Source of the DNA: Apoderus coryli
Lineage: Eukaryota > Arthropoda > Insecta > Coleoptera > Attelabidae
Reading direction: 5' to 3'
Assembly: GCA_911728435.2 (NCBI GenBank)
Contig: OU452201.1
Location: forward strand, 28,954,001-29,018,000
Length of the DNA: 64,000 bases
Part shown: positions 24,514-36,625 of the stretch, one piece after another
Numbering within the stretch: the first letter of the stretch is position 1
Layout of the letters: every line of letters begins with the position of its first letter
The notes under the pieces: generated by a model
Told to the model about the DNA's origin: nothing
Database searches by the model: none
The model's input: the letters and a program-made list of their open reading frames with translations, nothing else
Program-made: the position numbers and the translations under genes

Positions 24514-25365
24514 TACAAAGAACCAGTTTTGTCCTAAAATTTTCAAACTCGAATTTCTTGAAAACCTTTGAGATAAAAAACAGTATGCCTTTTTAATGTA
24601 GAAAACTTTATTTTATCACATTTTTGACACAAATGGAATAAAAGTCACAAGTAAAAAAGTTAAGTTATAATTAAGGCAAGGTCCCCCCCGTTTACCCGAC
24701 TATGGTCATCCTTTTTGATTGAATATCATGTCAGTTTACGACATTTAACTAGGTGAATAAATATGCTTCATTTGATTAATTCATCTTTACTAGTTTCGAA
24801 AATATTTTAAAAAAATCGTCCTCAGGCAGTTATCTTTAACACCCTGTATCTTTATAAATAAGGACTTTTCAAAAATTTTGACCACCTATTTTAGAAACAC
24901 CTTGTATTATTAATGAGTGACATGACAAGTTTGAAAGAGCTGTTGATGTTGCATTAAAATCAGAATTGTTTCGACTCTGCCTAAGGCTATCATCAGTTTA
25001 CATTGGAACCGAAATTAACAAAACAAATAAATACATTTTTTGTTGTTTGGGAAATTTAAGTTGGTATTGTGTTTGTAGAAAACGTATCATCTAACCTTAA
25101 TTTGAAAATGATAAAAATCATTTCCTTAAAATTTGTGTTTGCAATACCTATACAGACAATACGAGTGTCTTAATTTCCGAACGAAATACATTCTAGAAAA
25201 GTTACAAGATTTTTATAATATTTGTTCGTCCGAACAAAGTTTACCCTGAAGTTTTATTCCTAAAATCGTTCACAGTCATATATTATTTTTCTAAAACAGT
25301 TGTATATATACAAAAAATATTTTTGGTTAGCCTCTAATTAAACCAAACCCTATTCCTTGTTTCAG
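24514..25365. other. Presumed Naa15 intron, upstream of the first visible exon
   Basis: Non-coding, ending in a polypyrimidine tract and TTTCAG at 25361-25365. No upstream Naa15 exon was recognised here. A minus-strand ctgatgatagcc...gtcgaaac motif lies at about 24970-25000 (see rejected items). Confidence 0.5.
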
Positions 25366-28300
25366 AAAATCTAGCGCCTGCAGAACTTAAAAAATTACGC
25401 AACAAACAGAGGAAAGCCAGAAGAAAAGCCGAACAAGAGAATGCGCAGGCTCGAGAAGCTCAAGTGAAGAAAGAACATCATCACAAGTCGAAGCAATCTG
25501 ATGTTGAAGCAGATGCACCCCAATTAGATGAATTAATTCCAGATAAATTGGCAAGGGTAAGTTAAGTTTTTAACTAACTTTGATAATAGGCCCTTAATAT
25601 GTTAATATCTTATTTGTATTACTACTTTGTTACCTTTAACCGTGGTATCTACTTTGTACTTGGAGAGGGAGGTTGTCTACGGTGTATTAGGCAAAGAATG
25701 ACTGGCATAGATAACTATCTTGGGCAAGGGCGGATTCAAGCATTGTTGTCCATTTCACGAGTGGGGAAGATTAGGAGCAGGGTAATGTCCTATTTCATAG
25801 AATATGGAAACACCTACAGTTTCTGATGTGGATGAGTTTGTCTTTCGATAGTATCAGCCTTCTCAAGGTGTCCAAGATAAGAATGGGAAGCATTAGAATC
25901 TTGAAAACAGTAGGAGTTAAATTAGAGAAAAGTTGTAAAATTGAAACACCTTTTAAATGGTGTTTTCAAATGTAAACTAACTTTAGCCGTTTTCTAAAAT
26001 TTTTGAAAATACGAATTTTTTCGATTTTAGTTTTTATTTATTTCTGACATTATTTTTACAGATATAAAAAAATGAAAAGCACTTTCTCATTATTACTTTT
26101 TGACCAGAAAAAGATAGTCTCTACCAATTTTCAAAACGGCGTTTCGTTTTTGAAAAACCATCATCAACTTGTTTTTTTACGGCTCTCAATTTTTTATTGT
26201 TTTATTTAAAGCCATTTTTAATTCAAAAATAGGTGGTATATCACGCAATGGTTTAAACTTTTCAATGTTTTTAGCTGCTATTTAAAATTATAGTCAAAGT
26301 TTGGCACTTATTCTGCCTGAATGCAAGGTAGGAGAGTTTACAAAAATATTCTTTCGTTGTTACTCGCAATTATTTATTATTATTTGACAATTTATTTCTG
26401 TCTCAGTACAACATAATATTCTGTACGCGGTTTTTTAAATTTAGTTGAAATTTGTGTGCTTTTTGAAGTTATTAAAAAAAAGCCTTTCTCAGATGAATGT
26501 TTTACGCAAAATATGTGCCAAGCTACGACCATTTTGCTTGATTAATATTAAATAACAGCTAAAACACTGAAAACTTGTTTAAATCATTACGTGTGATATA
26601 GCACCTATTTTTGAATAGAAAATGGCTTTAAATTTTAACAATACAAAATCCAGGGCCGCATTTAAAAAAAACAAGTTGATGATGGTTTTTCAAAAACGAA
26701 ACGTCGAATTGAAAAATTGTAAACGCTATCATATGCTCCTAAAAGAGTAACGACACTGCTTTTAATTTTTTTATATCTGTAAAAAATTTAGTTTACTTTT
26801 GAAAACACCATATAAAAGGTCTTTACCTTTTCTCTAATTTAACCGTCGTTGTAACTCCTACCGGTTCCAAGTTTTCAATGCTATCTCATTCTTATCTTGG
26901 ACACAGTGTAGGTATACATAATATATAGGTACCAAGTACAAGACAGGATTAATTTGCCAGACATTGTGAAATGCACATGGTGTTCCAAAAGGTGTGATAT
27001 ATCACAGTTATAATTTTTAAATGACACCCTGTATTTAATGGCATTTTTCAAAGTTGCGCAATTTTATGAAAATTATTTCTTCAGAATTTGCGATTATTTT
27101 TTGTAGAAATTATTCAAAAATATATTACAAAACAATATGCACATTTTAAAAGTAACTTATATTGCTTTCAAAATATGAGCCATACCAGATATTTTGTCTT
27201 ATGACCGCCAGATTGGATTGGAGACTAAATGTTTTATATAAATACAATAAAAATGCGTTATGATGATAGTTTACAGAAGACAACACGCAGCACAATGTTA
27301 TACATTTTTTGAATAATTAAATTAAACTAGTTGGACCTTAGACAAGAGTTGGACCCATGTATGGAATCTATGAGGAAAAAAAAACAGTAAAACGAAAAAA
27401 TGGTCAGTTTCACGTTGAAAATACAAAGTTATCTTGAGAATTTACATTGATTAATATATTTTTAAATGATTCCAAGAAAAAATAAAAAACGAAAACCCCA
27501 AAATTTCAGATTTTTTGAATTGTGCCATTTAAAACGAACGTCCATTGTTTTTTTTTTTTTGTAAGGGTCCGTTCGACATGTGTCCCCGGTTTCACTGCAG
27601 CCTCATGGGCTTATTGTGAAAAGTCCCCGTATTTTATGCCACCCAATCCAACAACCCTGTACCCTCCACTAACTTGTGGAGTTCAGTTATGTGTTGGGTA
27701 TCAATATCTACAAACGCAATCAGCGCGTGCCCAAAAATAGCGTGTCGCCTTCGCTGTAAGGCTACACACTCATATCACATGGTGAGCTGTTTCAACTGCC
27801 CCATTACACAATCTGCATTACAGATCTCCGTTATACAGCCCCATCTTATTTAGGTGACTTCTCATGGCGCAATGCCCAGTGGGGAGTCCTATAGTTATTC
27901 GAATCTGACTCCTGCTTAATGTTAGCAGTTTTTCAGTTCGTTTTGTTGCTGCACCAGGTATGAATTTCTTACCATGTTCCTGCTTAGGAATATGTTTCCA
28001 ATATCTCTGGTGCTCTTTTTTGGCCCAGCACTTCAGAAGTTCCCGCGCCGTTCTTTTAGACAAGCCCAGCGCAGGTTCAGTGCCAGTATATGGGTTTTCA
28101 GAGGCTTTTCTAGCCTGCCAATCCGCTTCTCGTTGCCTTCTATTCCCGAGTGCCCCGGGACCCACACTAGATTAACCCTATTGTGGTCCGCCAAGGTCCT
28201 TAGTTCTTTTTGGCATTCCCATACCAGTTTAGTTGTCACTTTAGACTTTTTAGCGCCCTTAAAGCCGCCTGGCTATCTGAACATATATTGATTCGCTTAT

Positions 28301-31300
28301 TTGTATAGGCCCTCAATGTATTTAGTTTTGCACACTGTTGGACTGCAAATACTTCGGCTTGAAACACGAATGTGTTTTTCCCCAGTGAGAATCTTAGATT
28401 CGAGTTCCTTGTCTCACCACTTCCACCTTCGGTTTTAGACCCGTCTGTAAACCAGGTTATCCCTCTCAGTGTCCGCATGCAGTCTTGATTAAGAACTTTT
28501 CGGTCCATAATATGTACCTCGAAGTTTATGTCGAAGTCAAATTTTGGTCTGATGTGGTCCATGGACATGTCTATGATGCCATCCCCAATACATGCCCCAA
28601 TTTTGGTAGGTCCCCGATGAGTGAGTACAGTTCCTACCAGCCCTCGCCCCTGCCTCCATCCTTACCATGATGTGCAAGGGTGGGAGGTTCAGCAAAACGT
28701 TCATTGCCGCTGTCTGTGTAGTCCTAATAGCTCCCGTGATAGCTAAGCAGGCAGGTCTCTGTAGCCTGCCCAACTCAGCAATGGCGGTATGCTGTTTCAT
28801 CTTCGTCCACCAAACCAGCGACGAGTATGTTATCATGGGTCTGACTACCGCAGTGTACAACCAGTGCATCATCTTTCGATTTAGTCCCATGAGAGCGTCT
28901 GAGTAGCATAAGCGTTCTCTCTGCTCTTGTTTTGGTTCTTTTTAAATGTGCGGTCCAGGTAAGCTTTGGGTCTAAAATGACCCCTAAATACTTTACCTCC
29001 CCGGACATTTTTACTTTACTTTACTTGAAGATACAGTGGTCCTAGTCCCTCTGTTTTCTTCCTCCTGGTGAAAGCGATCGTTGCTGACTTTGACGGGATC
29101 ATTCTTAGTCCCTGTTCCAAAGTTCAGTTTGCTGCTATATCAAGGGCCCGTTGCATACGTTCCCTTACTATGCTATTAAACTTTCCCTGGACATATATGA
29201 ATAGGTCATCTGCAAAACCCAGAACCCCAAATCCTTCATTGTCCAGAACTTAACGTCCAGTGTTAAAAATTGATATGTAAATGAAAAAGTATTGACAGGA
29301 TGGCATGTTTTTATAGGTGGATGATCCTATTGAGCAAGCAATAAAATTTCTGCAACCACTACAAACACTAGCCAAAGACAAAATAGAAACTCATTTGATG
29401 GCCTTTGAAGTATATTACCGAAAAAGTGAGTATATTTAATATTTTGTTTATAAAATATTTGTAATAATATATAATATTTACTTTTATAGACAAAGTTCTC
29501 TTGATGTTACAATCGCTCAAAAGAGCTCACAAAGTCAATCCTAATCATCCGAAACTCCACAACTGTCTCATGCGATTCCATGGCGTTATGGAGAAAAACC
29601 AAAGCAGTTGGGATCCAAGTGTTAAAGAAGTTGTGTCACGTGAAACGGAACTATATTTTCAAGGCAAGAATGTAAAACAGCTGAACACTGAATTTTTGGA
29701 GAAAAATCCAAATAGCTTAAGTGCAGCATTCGAAGTAGCAAAGGTTATGTACGAGCTGGACTGTACATGCCAGAGTCAAGCGCTGGAAATGGTTACGAAT
29801 CTTGACAATAAAGATACCGATGTAAATATTGAAGTAAGTTACAAATATACATTTATACAAAAATAGGTGGTAGATCACACGTAATGGTTTAAACAAGTTT
29901 TCAGTGTTTTTAGCTGTTATTTAAAATTATTCTAAAAAAAATCGCTCTACTTTGGCACTTATTTTGCGTAAAACATTCACCTGAGATATGCGTCTTTTTA
30001 ATAACCTCAAAAAGCACAAACATTTGAACTAAATTTAAAAAATCGCGTACAGAATAAAATGTTGCACTGAAACAGTAATAATTGTGAGTAACTACTCTGC
30101 ATTCAGTCAGTTAAGTGCCAAACTATGGAGATTTTTCTTGAATAAGTTTAAATAAACGCTAAAAATACTGAAAACTTGTTACGTGTGATATCTATTTTTG
30201 AGTCGAAAATGGCTTTAAATTTAACAAGAAAAAATCCAGATCCGTATTTAATAATGACGAATGGCGAAGTCATGACCTAGTCAAAACTTTAGCTAAACTA
30301 AACCCTATAAGAAATGAACACAAAAAACAATGATGACTTAAAAAAAATAAAATAAAATATGAAAATACAATGAGAAAAGGAATAGAACAAATGAGTCACT
30401 AAATTACTAAAAGGTGATACCATTATTAATAATTAAATCTCGAACTGAGGCCCTGAAACGTTGACCAGACAAACACGCCACTTCAACAGGCAATGCGTTG
30501 TACAATCGTGAGATATTGTAACTCAAAGACCTTTCAAATAATGCAGTGCTATGTAGTGGCGGAGTAATAACGTGACATGACTACGACTTCCATACTCAAT
30601 TTTATTTAATACATATAGAGGAGTTTCCGAATGCACAATTTTATTGTATAAAACAAGTAGCGATCTCTCCCTCAAATACCAGTTATTAAACGCACTGGTT
30701 CAATAAAAGTCGTGGACTGTATATCATCTTCAGGTTGCAAAACGCTTTCTTGATGCAGGCACTTACATGATCCCTAAACCCCAAATGAGCGGCAATTAAC
30801 ATTCCCAAGCTTTTAACAACAGTTTTACATTTCAAATCAACACCATCTAAATTAAGTTTTAGTACGGTGGAAGCAGCAATTCTGGCCTGATGCGTTCCCA
30901 ATAGCAACAGTTCCACAAGACTCCGTAAATCGTAATTCACATCCTGACAACTTTGAGCAATATCCGCCGGCCTAAAAGACTACTTGAGTATCGTCAGCAT
31001 ATAAATGAGATGAACAATATCTCAATCTCTTTACAAATTGTGAGGTATACAAGGAGAACAGGATTGGCCCAAGAATCGAACCTTGAGGCACACCACACTT
31101 TAAGCTCCTGCCCTGCGAGACTCTGCCGTCTAAAACCACAGCCTGATATCTATCATGAAGATAGGAACCAAGTAATGCCAAAGCAAACTCCCCAAAGCCA
31201 AGATCATACATTATCGTCAACATTAAATCGTGATCGAATGCTTTAGAAAATCCAACAGTACCAAACCTGTTAGCCGACTGTGATGAGCCGCAAGCAGAGC

Positions 31301-32563
31301 ATCATCCAACACCTTCAACAAAGCACAACTGTGTCCCCTACGAAAACCTGACTGGACTTCCGGGAGCAAGCCTTGCTCATCAATGTATTTCCTCATTTGA
31401 TCATGCAAAATTCTCTCATATACCTTGGAGATAGCAGGAAGTAGACTAATAGGTTCTATATCTTTCAAAGCCGACGGATTCCTGCACTTAGGGATAGAAA
31501 TAACACTCGCTCGCCTCCAACTCGATGGAAAGTTCTTCGTTTCTATAGAGAAATTAACCAGATGATGTATGATAAATACAATAAAAGGACAGGAACGCAC
31601 AAGCATGTCGGCATTAATTTTATCATGTCTAACAGCATTAGACTTAATCTTGAGCAAAGGATTAAGTACGTCTTCAAAAGTCGCCATTCATAAAAAAAGA
31701 AAGTTGATGATGGTTTTTCACAAACGAAACGTTGTAGTGAAAATTTGTAAACGCTATCTTTTTCTTCTCAAAAAGTAACAATGAGGATTTGCTTTTCATT
31801 TTTTTTATATCTGTAAAAATATTGTCCGAAATAAATAAAAACTAAAATCGTTTTTTCAAAAATTTTCGGAAACGGCTCAAGTTAGTTTACTTTTGAAAAC
31901 ACCATTTAAAATGTGTTTAAATTGTACAACTTTTCTCTAATTTAACCGACATTGTAACTCCTACCGTTTCTAAGGCTATCCAATTCTTATCTTGGACACA
32001 GTGTATACAAGGCATTCAAATCTAATGTTAAATCAAACATTCATAAACTTTTAGTTTAGAATTGATTAAAACACACATTCTGATGAAACAATATCTCAAT
32101 CAACCACATACAAAATAATTGAACAGTGTAAATAAACATTTGCATAAAATGCAGTTAGTTTATTCCAGTTTTCGGTATATCGGTGATAGCTACACGCTCT
32201 CAACTTGTATTGACATAAAACTGTGCCAATTCAATTAGATGTTTGACATAAAACGTTTAGTTTCAAAGTTGTGCGACAGACAACATTCGCCCCAGACTGC
32301 ACTATTGTCAACTTATATATGAATATATAACTATAAATATTTAATGAAAAATATGTTTTCAGACCTGTACAGAAATCTTAAACGCCTTAAGGAAAGGCAG
32401 CTTTGGCGACTGTCCAACACATATAGAAAGCTTCATTCAGTCATGTGTTAAGAAGTTTCCATATGCGGTGGAATTCAAATCACCCCCAACTGCGAACAAT
32501 GTCAGTAGTGGCGAGAACAATAACCATGTGGAAATGGAGAATTGTAATCATAGCACCAACTGA
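25366..32563 (+). CDS. Naa15: N-alpha-acetyltransferase 15/16, NatA auxiliary subunit, last four exons
   Basis: Exons are 25366-25556, 29317-29425, 29490-29833 and 32363-32563, each with GT-AG sites and matching phases (1, 0, 1, 0), ending in TGA. Together they give about 280 C-terminal residues of a protein that is normally some 860 aa. The first exon encodes the family's basic coil, '[16 protein letters not shown]', then a His/Lys/acidic linker and 'ELIPDKLAR'. The next give '[20 protein letters not shown]', '[12 protein letters not shown]', '[12 protein letters not shown]' and '[14 protein letters not shown]', all hallmarks of the NAA15/NAA16 tail. The last gives 'FPYAVEF' followed by a polar, Asn-rich end. 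NAA15 wraps around the catalytic NAA10 with TPR repeats and anchors NatA at the ribosome exit tunnel, so the enzyme can acetylate Ser/Ala/Thr/Gly N-termini after Met removal. The TPR part is outside the window or in unrecognised upstream exons. Introns hold transposon relics antisense to the gene. A truncated duplicate cannot be excluded, though all splice sites and frames are intact. Confidence 0.93.
25868..26908. mobile_element. Foldback family FB-1, copy in Naa15 intron (25557-29316)
   Basis: A near-palindromic element of about 1.04 kb. It opens GTGTCCAAGATAAGAATGGG and closes CATTCTTATCTTGGACACAG. Inner mirrored blocks are 'gttttcaaa.gtaaactaac', 'accatcatcaacttgttt' / 'caagttgatgatggttttt' and 'aaataggtggtatatcac' / its complement. 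Each half is about 0.5 kb. No coding capacity. Related copies: 29863-32006, 33291-33697, 41211-42154 and 58733-59634. Between 26909 and 27559 only a short 'tgttccaaaaggtgtgat' MITE-like fragment is visible. Confidence 0.85.
27560..29255 (-). pseudogene. R1/LOA/I-group non-LTR retrotransposon relic with RNase H domain
   Basis: Antisense in the first visible Naa15 intron. Read on the minus strand from 29250 it has '[14 protein letters not shown]' (YxDD box), '[14 protein letters not shown]', '[18 protein letters not shown]' and '[15 protein letters not shown]', the conserved RT thumb. An RNase H domain follows, with 'TWFTDGSK' (Asp), '[12 protein letters not shown]' (Glu), '[12 protein letters not shown]' (Asp) and '[13 protein letters not shown]'. 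A frameshift near 28135 breaks the frame just before the last catalytic Asp. The C-terminal region '[11 protein letters not shown]' and a decayed Cys-His knuckle end near 27780. The 5' half (endonuclease and most of the RT) is missing. It is a dead 5'-truncated copy. Confidence 0.87.
29863..32006. mobile_element. Foldback family FB-1, copy split by a LINE, in the last Naa15 intron
   Basis: The copy begins inside the family consensus at 'aaaataggtggtagatcac' and runs to about 30251. It resumes at about 31691 with 'aaagttgatgatggtttttc' and ends 'cttatcttggacacagtgta'. The outer left arm is missing. The LINE 30252-31690 sits exactly at the A-rich spot that is uninterrupted in the 25868-26908 copy. 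Confidence 0.83.
30252..31690 (-). pseudogene. Non-LTR retrotransposon (jockey/CR1-type RT), 5'-truncated insertion
   Basis: Minus-strand reverse transcriptase in three frames. The first (31223-31687) has '[19 protein letters not shown]', '[10 protein letters not shown]' and 'GLVLLDF', where the catalytic Asp box should be F/YxD. The second has '[18 protein letters not shown]' and '[11 protein letters not shown]' (intact YADD). The third is a decayed thumb with '[18 protein letters not shown]'. The breaks are a few indels, so it is fairly young but dead. It interrupts a foldback element inside the last Naa15 intron and is antisense to Naa15. Confidence 0.88.
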
Positions 32564-32775
32564 TGTCGGAACAACTTCCAGAAAGCTGATGGTGTCATAG
32601 TAAAGACTTTTATTATTAATTCGGTGAGATGTTGAGGTGTGACTCTTTTTAATAATTATTATATCTAGTGTTTTTTCATTTTGTATTGTCATAAATATAA
32701 ATAATAATTAAATTAAAATAAATAACGTAATGAAATTGTGAGTGAAAAATATTAAAATGCGAATGAAGACTTTTG

Positions 32776-32781
32776 AATAAA
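32776..32781 (+). promoter_or_regulatory. Naa15: Poly(A) signal of Naa15
   Basis: AATAAA 213 nt after the Naa15 stop, followed by a T-rich stretch (gtttttatatgg). An earlier AT-rich block near 32695-32720 could also serve. Confidence 0.6.
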
Positions 32782-33290
32782 GTTTTTATATGGTAAGTAT
32801 TTTTATAGACCTATTGGTTTGAACGGTGACCGTTAATTAAAATTTTATAAGAAACTACTCATAAAGTTGTCAATTTTATAACTCATTCATTTATGCAACA
32901 TCATCTTTCTTTTTTTCATTCACGCTGCAAACTTTTCATACATGGCTCCCATTGCCAAACAATGTTATCGACATGGTTTATTATTTAGCATTTCAGTAAA
33001 TGGAATTGTTTAATAATGGGACCCATGATTTGATTACCAATATTTTGGACCCACACGATAGATGTGCATTATATTTAGTTAATGTTCAATTATATTGTGA
33101 TATTACCACCAACAACAGCAACTAATTCTTAGTTTTCTTTTGCATCGATTATGAATGGGAGCTTTTAGAAAGACAATTAATTGAAATATTTTAAAAACCG
33201 TTTAAAAATCTCGCAACACCTATTAAATTATTCCTCTGTTAATGAGATCTTTGTGCATCAATTCAATTAGCTGAACAATGGGACCCCCAA

Positions 33291-33697
33291 AATAATTTTA
33301 AATAACAGCTGAAAACACTGAAAACTTGTTTAAACCATTACGTGTGATATACCAACTATTTTTGAATTGAAAATGGCTTTAAATTTAAAAAAACGAAGCT
33401 GATGATGGTTTTTCAAAATCGAAACGTCGTAGTGAAAATTTGTAAACGCAATATTTTCCTCCTCAAAAAGTGATTTTAATTTTTATATCTGTAAATATAA
33501 TGTCAGAAATAAAAACTAAAATCTCAAAAAATAGTTTTTTCAACAATTCTCGAAAACGGCTATAGTTACTTTACTGTTGAAAACACCATTTAAAAGCTGT
33601 TTAAATTATACAACTTTTCTCTAATTTAACCGACATTGTAACTCCTACCGTTTCCAAGATTCCAATGATATCCGATTCTTATCTTGGACAGAGTTTA
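33291..33697. mobile_element. Foldback family FB-1, half copy
   Basis: Only the right half is present, from 'ttttaaataacagctgaaaa' through 'agctgatgatggtttttc' to 'cttatcttggacagag'. It lies downstream of the Naa15 poly(A) signal. 33698-34856 contains no recognisable gene. Confidence 0.8.
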
Positions 33698-34856
33698 TAT
33701 TCAAAAAAATGCTAAATCGAGTTGTATATTAACACTGAGGTGCATTAACTGTTTAATATCAACTTATTATTGACGTATCTGTTGCTGATAATTCTATAAA
33801 AGCCAATAATCATCATTTAGCTGCATAAATGGATAACTTCCAAAAACGTATTTTCAAAGTTGTAACTTAATATTATGTATTATTCAATTTATTGTAAATA
33901 TCGATAAATCGAAAAAGGTTTTAAGAATTTGAATAAAAATGTAATCAAAAAATAAGGAAAGTTTCTACGATGTTTATATCAAAATAAAACATGTCTTATG
34001 ATATACATTTAATTTTGTTTTTAAATAGTTAAACATTTAATTGAGAAAAGTACAATTATTACGCATCATATGTGTAAATTTTTTCTAATTACGTTAGAGA
34101 ATTCGATAGTGGCATTGGATTTTGCTTTCAAATGATGTAAAATGACATTTTTAGCTATTAAATCGTACATTTTCAAAAAATAAAACCAACAGTTGTCTTT
34201 TGGGACCAACCATTTCTGAGTTTTTCAAATTAATCTATATCTTCACTAAACATTAACAAAGTGGTTTTAAGTCGAAACACCAATATAAGTATTATGAAAA
34301 AACTGTATTTTTGGATTAAGCAGCATAATTAGTGAATTGATTCACTTATATATAACATTACTGCTTCAGATTCTTGGATATCCTAGTTTAGTAAAGTTGT
34401 AACCATCAGGTATGTTACCATTTCGTCTATTCTGAACAATAGCGGGCCTATTAGCTACAATATTTTGTTGTTCTCAAACACAACGATCATGTTTAAAAAT
34501 ATGATTTCACCCATATCTGTCTGTAAGTGTAAGGTATCGTACAAAAGGAAATAAACCATTTCCTGTGTATACGCAAGAATAGATAACAATTATTCTTGTG
34601 GTATTAGTTCTCTAATGTTTATTTTTCTTACGGCTTGAGCCTTACTGTTTACGACACTTAATCTAGAAATCCACCACTACAAGAGTCTAGTTTTTAACAC
34701 ATAAAAATGTCAAATAATACATTCAGTCTTTACCAATTATAACACAGGTAGGCATATTCAAAAGTTGGCTCTAATATTCGCATATATTTCTAAAACTTGC
34801 CTGGATTTTCTAAACAACAAATAAAAATTGGTGGTAACTAAGACGATTTTGAGTTT

Positions 34857-35520
34857 AATAATAGTTATTTACGTAATTAGTGGGATATTAACGCACGCAT
34901 GTGAAATTTGCACGACGCGATGAGGCCGTAGGCCGGGTCGTGTATTCACATAAATGCGCTGATAATTCCTATCCCACGTACACCATTTTATCTACAACTG
35001 TTTATTTTCAATTTAACGTATTTTTAATATTGGCTGACAACACAAGGTACCAGCGACCAGAAGAACAAAGATAAACAACATTCTCATTACCGCACTAGTG
35101 CGGTAATGAGACATTATGGCATTATGTTTTATGTACAACTGTCATGTAATACCTACGGTTTGACACTATTTTCAATGCCATAATGACGTGTTACCGCACT
35201 AGTGCGTTTTTGAATACATTACCGCACTAGTGCTGTAATGAGCATGTTGTTAATCTTTGTTGTTATGGTCACAAAATCTGTGTGTGTATTGTCAGCCAAT
35301 ATTAACAATACGTTGAATTGAAATATATATATTTTTTTTATAAATAAAATTTTGACATACTGTTAATAATACTAATAATAAGTTGTAGGTAACACGTGGG
35401 ATAAGCATTGTCAACGCACTTATGTGAATACAAGACTCGGGCGACGACTTCGTCGTGTAAACTTCACATGCGTGCATTAATAATATCCATATCCCACTAA
35501 TTACGTAAATAACTATTATT
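34857..35520. mobile_element. Palindromic MITE/foldback element, 664 bp
   Basis: Starts AATAATAGTTATTTACGTAA and ends with its reverse complement. Pairing continues inward: 'tagtgggatat', 'cgcatgtgaa', 'cacgtggga.a', 'aatattggctgacaa' and 'caaagataaacaaca', each with a mirrored partner. The centre has a 28-bp perfect palindrome (35083-35110) and two partial copies of it. No open frame of interest. Confidence 0.87.
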
Positions 35521-36255
35521 TCATTTTAATTTAAAAAAAAAATATGTTTTCTTCCAACATTTAATTAAACTTATTTTTGACAGGTAAAACAAAGTCATTT
35601 GGTCATTTTTACGGCAAAAACAAGTAATTACGACATGAAATTAGAAAAGTTCGCATCAATGCAATGCAAACTCATTCTATACATATTTGTTTTTTAATTT
35701 AGCCTTATTTTTGATAAAGTTCGTCATATCAAAAAAATATTAAGAGTTAAATATTCAATAAACATTACCATTGCGGGAGACTGTAATAATTATCAAAAAT
35801 GTTTTATATCCATAAAACATTTTTGGTAACTAATGTTCCTGAATTGAAACTCATCATTTAAGCTTCAAAATTATTTACTCTCAATGTACGTACGTACGTT
35901 ATTTATTTTGTTAACCAAATTGTGTGAAGGTATACATATAAGAATTTTTGTAAGAGATATTTATAATACTTCAGCAGAATATATTGTACGACAACAAACT
36001 ATTTATAAAGAAGAGCTTTTTTAAAGTTGTATATTAGCTGTAAATTATATGATTTAATGATTTGAATGAACTGACGACGTTTTAGTTTTGTTTTTCTATT
36101 ATTTTATTGTTTTTATGATTATTAATTATAAAGCAAAATGAAATAGAAACATTTGAAAATAAGTGTTGTTTTCTTTCACTAAATTCACTATTGTTCCCAT
36201 ACCCACGAAGAGCTTGCTGGTGCATGAGAGCTTCAGAACCGCCAAAAATTAAGTT
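35521..36255. other. Intergenic, nothing recognised
   Basis: AT-rich, with a short acgt repeat near 35887-35899. No gene evidence. Confidence 0.45.
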
Positions 36256-36505
36256 TGTTTCATCTAAATAACCAGTAAAATCAATAATATTATTGTATTG
36301 TGTAATTATTTTTCTCCAGCAACAATGGGCAACGCTGCCAGTCCGGTATATACAACGAGATACAACCACATTACGGCCGGATTGTCGCCCGTCACATACA
36401 CATAGTGCCAGCGTTTAATTGCCTTAGTACCTAGCAAACGAATCTTTCCATTTAAAATACAACATATTAAGCACGCTTCATATAGATGGAGCACAGGTTT
36501 AATGT
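36256..36505. repeat. Dispersed repeat with hAT-like relatives, copy 2
   Basis: Shares ordered blocks with 16073-16680 in the same orientation. A 'gagttcgaaccccgg' motif just downstream (36530-36544) resembles a pol III B box, but no tRNA fold is evident around it. Confidence 0.6.
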
Positions 36506-36625
36506 TAAGAAAGAGTAGTGAGTTCGAACCCCGGAACCCGCTACGTGTAGCTGTTCACCCGGCTAAATATCATTAATTAAGTACAACTCTTCCAGCAATC
36601 TATAATGTCAGTCATCTCTCGTGGG

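Noticed and set aside
24957..25003. Minus-strand ctgatgatagcc...gtcgaaac, hammerhead-like
   Set aside because: No contiguous stem II joins CTGATGA to GAAA, and no stem I partner was found.
33390..33432. FB-1 inner block ctgatgatgg...cgaaacgtc, hammerhead-like
   Set aside because: The stem II pairing is offset from the core, most copies read TTGATGA, and the block is part of a larger palindrome. Probably coincidence.
36525..36550. Possible tRNA (gttcgaaccccgg)
   Set aside because: Only a B-box-like string; no acceptor, D or anticodon stems can be folded around it.
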